Source: Butyriboletus loyo
Taxonomy: Eukaryota > Basidiomycota > Agaricomycetes > Boletales > Boletaceae
DNA length: 62,638 bases
Direction: 5' to 3'
Assembly (NCBI GenBank): GCA_038093515.1
Contig: JBBPSI010000149.1
Span: forward strand, 1-62,638
Shown: positions 57,838 to 62,638 of the stretch, in pieces
Layout: the number at the start of each line of letters is the position of its first letter
How positions within the stretch are numbered: position 1 is the first letter of the stretch
Translations under genes and position numbers: made by a program
The notes under the pieces: model-generated
What the model saw: only the letters and a program-made list of their open reading frames with translations
What the model was told of the DNA's origin: nothing
The model's database searches: none

Positions 57838-60800
57838 GGGGTAGTAATATATTGTGACGATTTAGTCAATCAAGACGCTAGTACATCATAGCGTGCAAAT
57901 GTACTCTGAGGGTATAGGAGGCAAGGAAATGGAAATGTCGAAGCACTCAACGATTTCGTCAACAGTGGGCCATTCGACAGACAGCAACTAGCTGACAAGT
58001 TAAAATTGTTGAACTGACAGATACCAACTTCATCACCACGCATTCAGTAGTGAGATGTAGAGACAATCCGGGATCTGGTCGTCGTCCCGGGCTTTTGTCC
58101 CGTTCCACTTTTATTCGTCATTCTTCCGGCATGACGAGCAGCGGCGGGTTGAACCGCCAGAGGTGCCCTTTGAGCCCTGACTCGGAAGTAACTGAGAAGC
58201 CTGAAGTTGGGGCGCACAATGCATGCCTAGAGGACGGGGACCGGTAGGCTTAACCTGCGTTGGCCTTTGTGGACACGACGTCGTGTTTCACTGCGGGAGG
58301 AACGCAGCTTTAGTTCGGGTGCTCCGACGCGGGCTTGGGGCGGAGGCTCCTACCTAGAAAAACGACATGTCGCGGACGTGTGGTTGTCATCCACTGCCAT
58401 ATACATAGATGGCGGTATCTGTGTGCGACATCGGATCAGATATCAGCCTCCCTCGTTCTGTATCGGTTTCAGTGAGAGCGATGACGCCTTGCATTGCGCT
58501 CGCCCCATCATTTGGTGTATGTTCCGGGGTGCTGGCCTTGATGGCAGCGGTAGGATGCGTATTTGGAGTGTTCCACGTTCAAGCGACTGCGGGGAGTTAC
58601 AGGTCGCGATTCAGAGGGTGACCTCAGAGTGAAGCCGGGCTAGACTTGGCGGATACAAGATCAATACCCGGTGCACCAATACATGTCCACGAGCTTCGTG
58701 CTTGCATACCTGCATGGACGTGCCAGTGCGGCGGCGAGTGCCATCGAGGTAGAGTCCTATAACTTAAATTCAGCCGAGAAGACACGACGATAGCAAGTTC
58801 CCAGTAAGACCACGTTCAATGACACTAACATCCGCTGATTGCCTGGTTAATGATCATCCGTCGGCTAGCTGGGAGGCGAGTAAGAATAAGCGCCAACGAC
58901 ACGAGGCACCTGCGTGTCTGAGAAGGAGAAGGGAGAAACGTGCCTATGCAGTCCAACTCTCTCCAGAAATCCATACGACCGCTCGACTCAACATTTTGGT
59001 TCTTGACACTACGAAACCTACGGACGTGCGCCATTAGAGAGGATGTCGTCAGAGCAGAACAGTACGTGTCAGTTCTCAAGAGTGATTATAGAATGTTGAC
59101 AATGCAGTAAGACCATACGATAGTCCTTGACACCGGTCGCCCTGATGGGGTGTGGGCAGTTGCTTTTCACCCTGATGGAACGCATTTATTGAGTGGCAGT
59201 TACGATGGGATTCGACGATGGCGAGTTGCAGACCACCAAGAGGTGGGGAAACAACTCGGAATGGACTTGAACGCTATTTCAGTGTCAAAGGACGGCAAGC
59301 GAATAGTCTGTGGAACTGCGCAGGGAGCAAGTGTATGGGACGCCAAAATCCAGGAAAGAATGATTGAGGTGGAGGACACAAACTTCGTGGCTTCTGTAGA
59401 CATCTCGCCCGACGCTACCAGGTTTGCCACTGGGATTTCAGGCGGCGACAATGCAGCGAACCTCTGGAACATCGTCACTGGCGAGAGGTTGGTTGGCCCA
59501 CTCCGGCATGACAGTACCGTCATAGGGATTCAATTCTCCCCGGACAATGAACGCGTTGCCACCGCCTGCAGGACTTCCATCTGTATCTTTGACAGTCGCA
59601 ACAGTGATCAACTCATCACCATCAAAGTCGAAATGGATCGCCAATATCTCGCAGTCACTCCCCTGGTGTGGTCAAACCACGGACAGCAAATTTTTGCTGC
59701 AACTCGCAACTCGACAATCCAGACTTTTGAGGTGTCCACTGGGTCTCTACAAGCTGAATCACAGTCGCACACTGACAGTAACTCGAGCCTCCGACAGTGT
59801 ATCGCTCAAGCTGCCAATGGGAAGTTCCTCGCTTCCATCTCACCACATTCCATCTTATTCTGGGACACTTCAACACTTGCTCGGATCAGCCCAGTCATCG
59901 AGGACACTGAAACGTTACGATCAATTGCACTCTCCACAAATTGTGGCTATGTTGCTACTGGAAGAGAAGATGGAAAAATCATGGTTCGCAATCTCAACGA
60001 TATTCTTCCAGGCTCATATGGCACTTTCCATGTAAGTATTTGTGAATGTTGAGGAGCTTGTCCCCTGTTACCGAGGGAAACCGCGCTGACTCCTGCATTC
60101 CCACATAAGGAACAACCCACAATGACAAATCTGCACGAGTCGGAGAACCACGAAGTCGTTGACGATGATCCACTGGAGGTAACACTTTCACTATTTCCTT
60201 TTGACGTTGGCATTCATGACGACACCAGGCTGAGGTGCCAATTAGCGCACCTGCACCCGTATTTGACTATGATGAGGTCTGTATTCACTTTACTGGACTC
60301 TTACTTTTGAATTGACGCCACTGGAGCCACCATCGCCGACGTCCCAGGCTCCTGAAATGCATGATCCAGATGAACATCGCGATGGCGCCACGTCATCTGG
60401 CGGTATTCCGATGGTTAAAATGTGGCTGCAGACGATGCGGAAGAGGGGCGACAAGAGCCGGAGTTCCCATAGGCCAGATTATCTTTCTAGAGATCCCGGT
60501 CGGGCTGCGAATCCGCAACCTCGTTCTAATTCACAGGCAAGAGGGAATACTGCGAACCAGAGACCTTCGTGGATGGCCGCAGGTCAACGTGTGCGGGTCA
60601 GTGTTCTCTTCTTTTGTAGACAGCGGTACACGATGTGTCTGATGAACTATCTCAGCGAGCGGTCGCAAAACCCGTAGTAAAGGTTCGTTGATTGTCTAGC
60701 TTGTTTTTATCTGGTGCTGTCGCTTATCCTGTGCTACAGCCTACGACAAAGTCCAAAACTACTAGAAAGAGCCATTCGAACAGGGCCGCCTCTAGCAGTA

Positions 60801-61475
60801 GGCCAGGTCATTCGGATGCGAAGAAAGTAGACTCTGTATGCATTTATCATGACGATAGGTTACGTCGTGGTAGCTCACCTTATTCATTAGGGACAACCAG
60901 TGACCGTGGCGTCTGAGCCCTCGGCCACACCACAGGGAGTCCATACCGTGGTGCGCATTCACTCTTTCAATTTTGATTGCTAGACTTACGAAGGAATGCA
61001 GCAGCAAGAAGCAGGCAACGGTACTGTTTCCGATGTTTCCGAAGTAGGCCAACATTCCAACAGGGACGCCTCCGTTAGCAGACAAGGTCATTCAGATCGA
61101 GGGAACGCTGGCCCTGTGTGTCTTTTTTGTAACGATAGATTACAACCTGATAGCTCACTTTTGATTAGGAAGAACAAGTGAACAATCCATCTCAACCATC
61201 GGCCGGGAGGGTCTACGCAATTGTGCGTGTACGCTTCCTTGGCTTATTCTGTTTGACTCACAGCAGATCACATCAGCGAGAACCTGGCGGCGGTACCGTT
61301 TCGGTCATATTCAGGTTACCCGCATGGATCTGGTGTTTTAGCACAGCTACTGAAGATGAGGCGCATCGACCAGGTGATTCGGGCGCCGATACCAGGCGTG
61401 ATTCATGAACTTTAGATATTTGCCATACAGTTCGAGTCATCCAAATCGTACAGCGTTCATGACTCTTGCTATACT
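57838..61475 (+). repeat. Direct segmental duplication, copy B
   Basis: See copy A at 53056-56605. The spacer between the copies is about 1.2 kb and is not repeated. Confidence 0.85.
59043..61408 (+). CDS. WD40 repeat protein with low-complexity tail (copy B)
   Basis: Paralogue of the gene at 54181-56532 with the same exon layout. The start is ATG at 59043. The main exon holds GVWAVAFHPDGTHLLSGSYD, NAISVSKDGKRIVCGTAQGA, SVDISPDATRFATG and IQFSPDNERVATACRT, then RNLNDILPGSYGTFH. Tail exons parallel copy A. Differences from A in the coding part include whole-codon gaps (for example A has NNAASAVWN where B has DNAANLWN, and the last exon lacks six bases), which suggests selection kept the frame in both copies after duplication. 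Confidence 0.7.
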
Positions 61476-62452
61476 CGTTAATGGCTGCTCTAATCTCACG
61501 ACGCGCTGCCTTACTCATCCATCCATCGATCTAGGTACATACAATCTCGTATACTCGACTGGACGACCGCGCTGGCGAGTTGGACTATTGCCCGGCCTGC
61601 CTGTCAAAGCCCTCTTTTTTTTCAGCATTGGACTCGGAACCTATAAGCAGCGGGTTGTTTGAGCCTCCGTCATTTTTTTAAAAAGGTACCAAGTGATGAT
61701 CCGTGTTAATTACTTGCGTGAGCCTGATCATGGCCTCCCTTCTGGCTTTCAATTTTTCTCTTCCTGATAATACGATACGAGCGATGAGGAACCACGTGCT
61801 GTTTCATCGATAAAGGAGGCGGGGAATGGCGAACTGGCTTTTGTTATTCGCAGCACCATAAAGAGGAGTTCATCGTATTCACTGTCAGTTCTTCAAAACC
61901 CTTGTTCTTAGACCCGGGAGCTATGAGGGGATCCCCATGATGTCTGACGCACTGAATCAAATGAATCAGATTCCAGTTGCATTGCTCAGAGTAGCGACCC
62001 ATCCGACCCGTTGGTGGAGGTAAATTCTAGGACCTACGTGGGCTCGTTCCCGACGTGCTTATGACCAATTTATCATCTGACCGTGACACCACTGTAAATG
62101 AAGTGATGCCGTCCCAACCCATAATTCACTTCCATTCTCGTGCGCACTTCCGGAGGGAGCCTTGGTCGCTTGTCAGGATCGCTAGAAATCGCGGCTCGAC
62201 GCTAACACACGATGTGTTGATTGCTAGAGCAGAAAAGCTAAGTAATATAGATCAACAAAATGAAAGAACTGTACCTAGAGCAGAAAAGCAGGTTTCCCTT
62301 GAAAGATAAGACAATTCAAACTTCAACAAGTACTTAACCTATGATGCATTATATGATGCGACACTGAAATGGAAGTGGCCTTGGTGGACGATACAGACGA
62401 TGGTATTATAGTGACCCCGTCACTTACTTAAACCCGAAAAAGAAAGTAAAGA
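61476..62452. other. No supported gene
   Basis: Lies between copy B and the chitin synthase fragment. The downstream exons expected for the chitin synthase are not visible here on the minus strand. Confidence 0.4.
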
Positions 62453-62638
62453 TCACAAGATGGCAGCTTCGCCATCGCCACTCGGCCAGGACCATGTACG
62501 CAGACAGAAAAGCGTAAAACAACCGGGCAAACAGGTGATGGAACCAAAGAGCGACTCGAAAGCCTTAGCCATGTGGTGCGAGACGAAATATTCGTAGACC
62601 TGCATCATCGTGATGATGGACTGCTTGGGATTCGACAT
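62453..62638 (-). CDS. Chitin synthase, partial exon (5' part outside window)
   Basis: Minus-strand frame reading [39 protein letters not shown] and FTLFCLRT. This is the catalytic-domain block of fungal chitin synthases, plasma-membrane enzymes that polymerise N-acetylglucosamine for the cell wall. The upstream part runs off the window. A donor (GTACATG) follows CFTLFCL at about 62500, but no exon matching the next conserved block is seen in the following 1 kb. The gene may be truncated here. Confidence 0.7.
   Translation of the reverse strand: MSNPKQSIITMMQVYEYFVSHHMAKAFESLFGSITCLPGCFTLFCLRTWSWPSGDGEAAIL

Overview
The window reads as nuclear DNA of a mushroom-forming basidiomycete (Agaricomycetes). 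Genes are cut by many short GT-AG introns (about 50-75 nt). Gene content fits as well: sedolisin protease, an arrestin-like adaptor with long repeats, WD40-TPR-HET type genes, and a P-loop GTPase family typical of these fungi. Most of the window is CpG-rich and gene-dense. There are no rRNA or tRNA genes, CRISPR arrays or bacterial elements that I can see. All product calls come from recognising sequence by eye; nothing was searched.

Left block (1-5454): three plus-strand housekeeping-type genes, a PRCC-like protein, the rRNA-processing factor ESF1 and a USP10/Ubp3-like deubiquitinase. All three are broken by frame changes. The deubiquitinase lacks its catalytic cysteine box, and a diverged copy of a downstream intron plus exon sits in its place.

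Centre-left (5727-13040): the most unusual locus. A minus-strand P-loop GTPase gene starts at 13040 with seven ordinary exons. It then appears to pass through about 58 consecutive exons of a single codon each, separated by introns of roughly 60-105 nt, before four normal C-terminal exons ending at 6485. The middle of this stretch (7940-10302) is a tandem array of a 75-bp unit made of one 72-nt intron plus one codon. The introns are nearly identical but the codon differs from unit to unit, always of form NNT. The whole 3' part of the gene is almost free of CpG: three CpGs in about 6.5 kb.

Centre (14566-34356): a broken sedolisin, then mostly intact genes. These are CMR1 (WD40), BuGZ and SF3B2 (head to head), a large arrestin-domain protein, an FAD-linked oxidoreductase, an unrecognised hydrophobic minus-strand segment, and dephospho-CoA kinase.

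Right-centre (34634-52961): a decayed second copy of the FAD oxidoreductase, a dead WD40-TPR-HET gene, and a large P-loop NTPase. A decayed inverted copy of that NTPase brackets AP endonuclease APN1 and an RBR ubiquitin ligase. The mitochondrial assembly factor COA1 and an NAD(P)-binding Rossmann protein follow.

Right end (53056-62638): a direct duplication of about 3.6 kb, each copy holding a WD40 gene with a long low-complexity tail, then a fragment of a chitin synthase that runs off the window edge.
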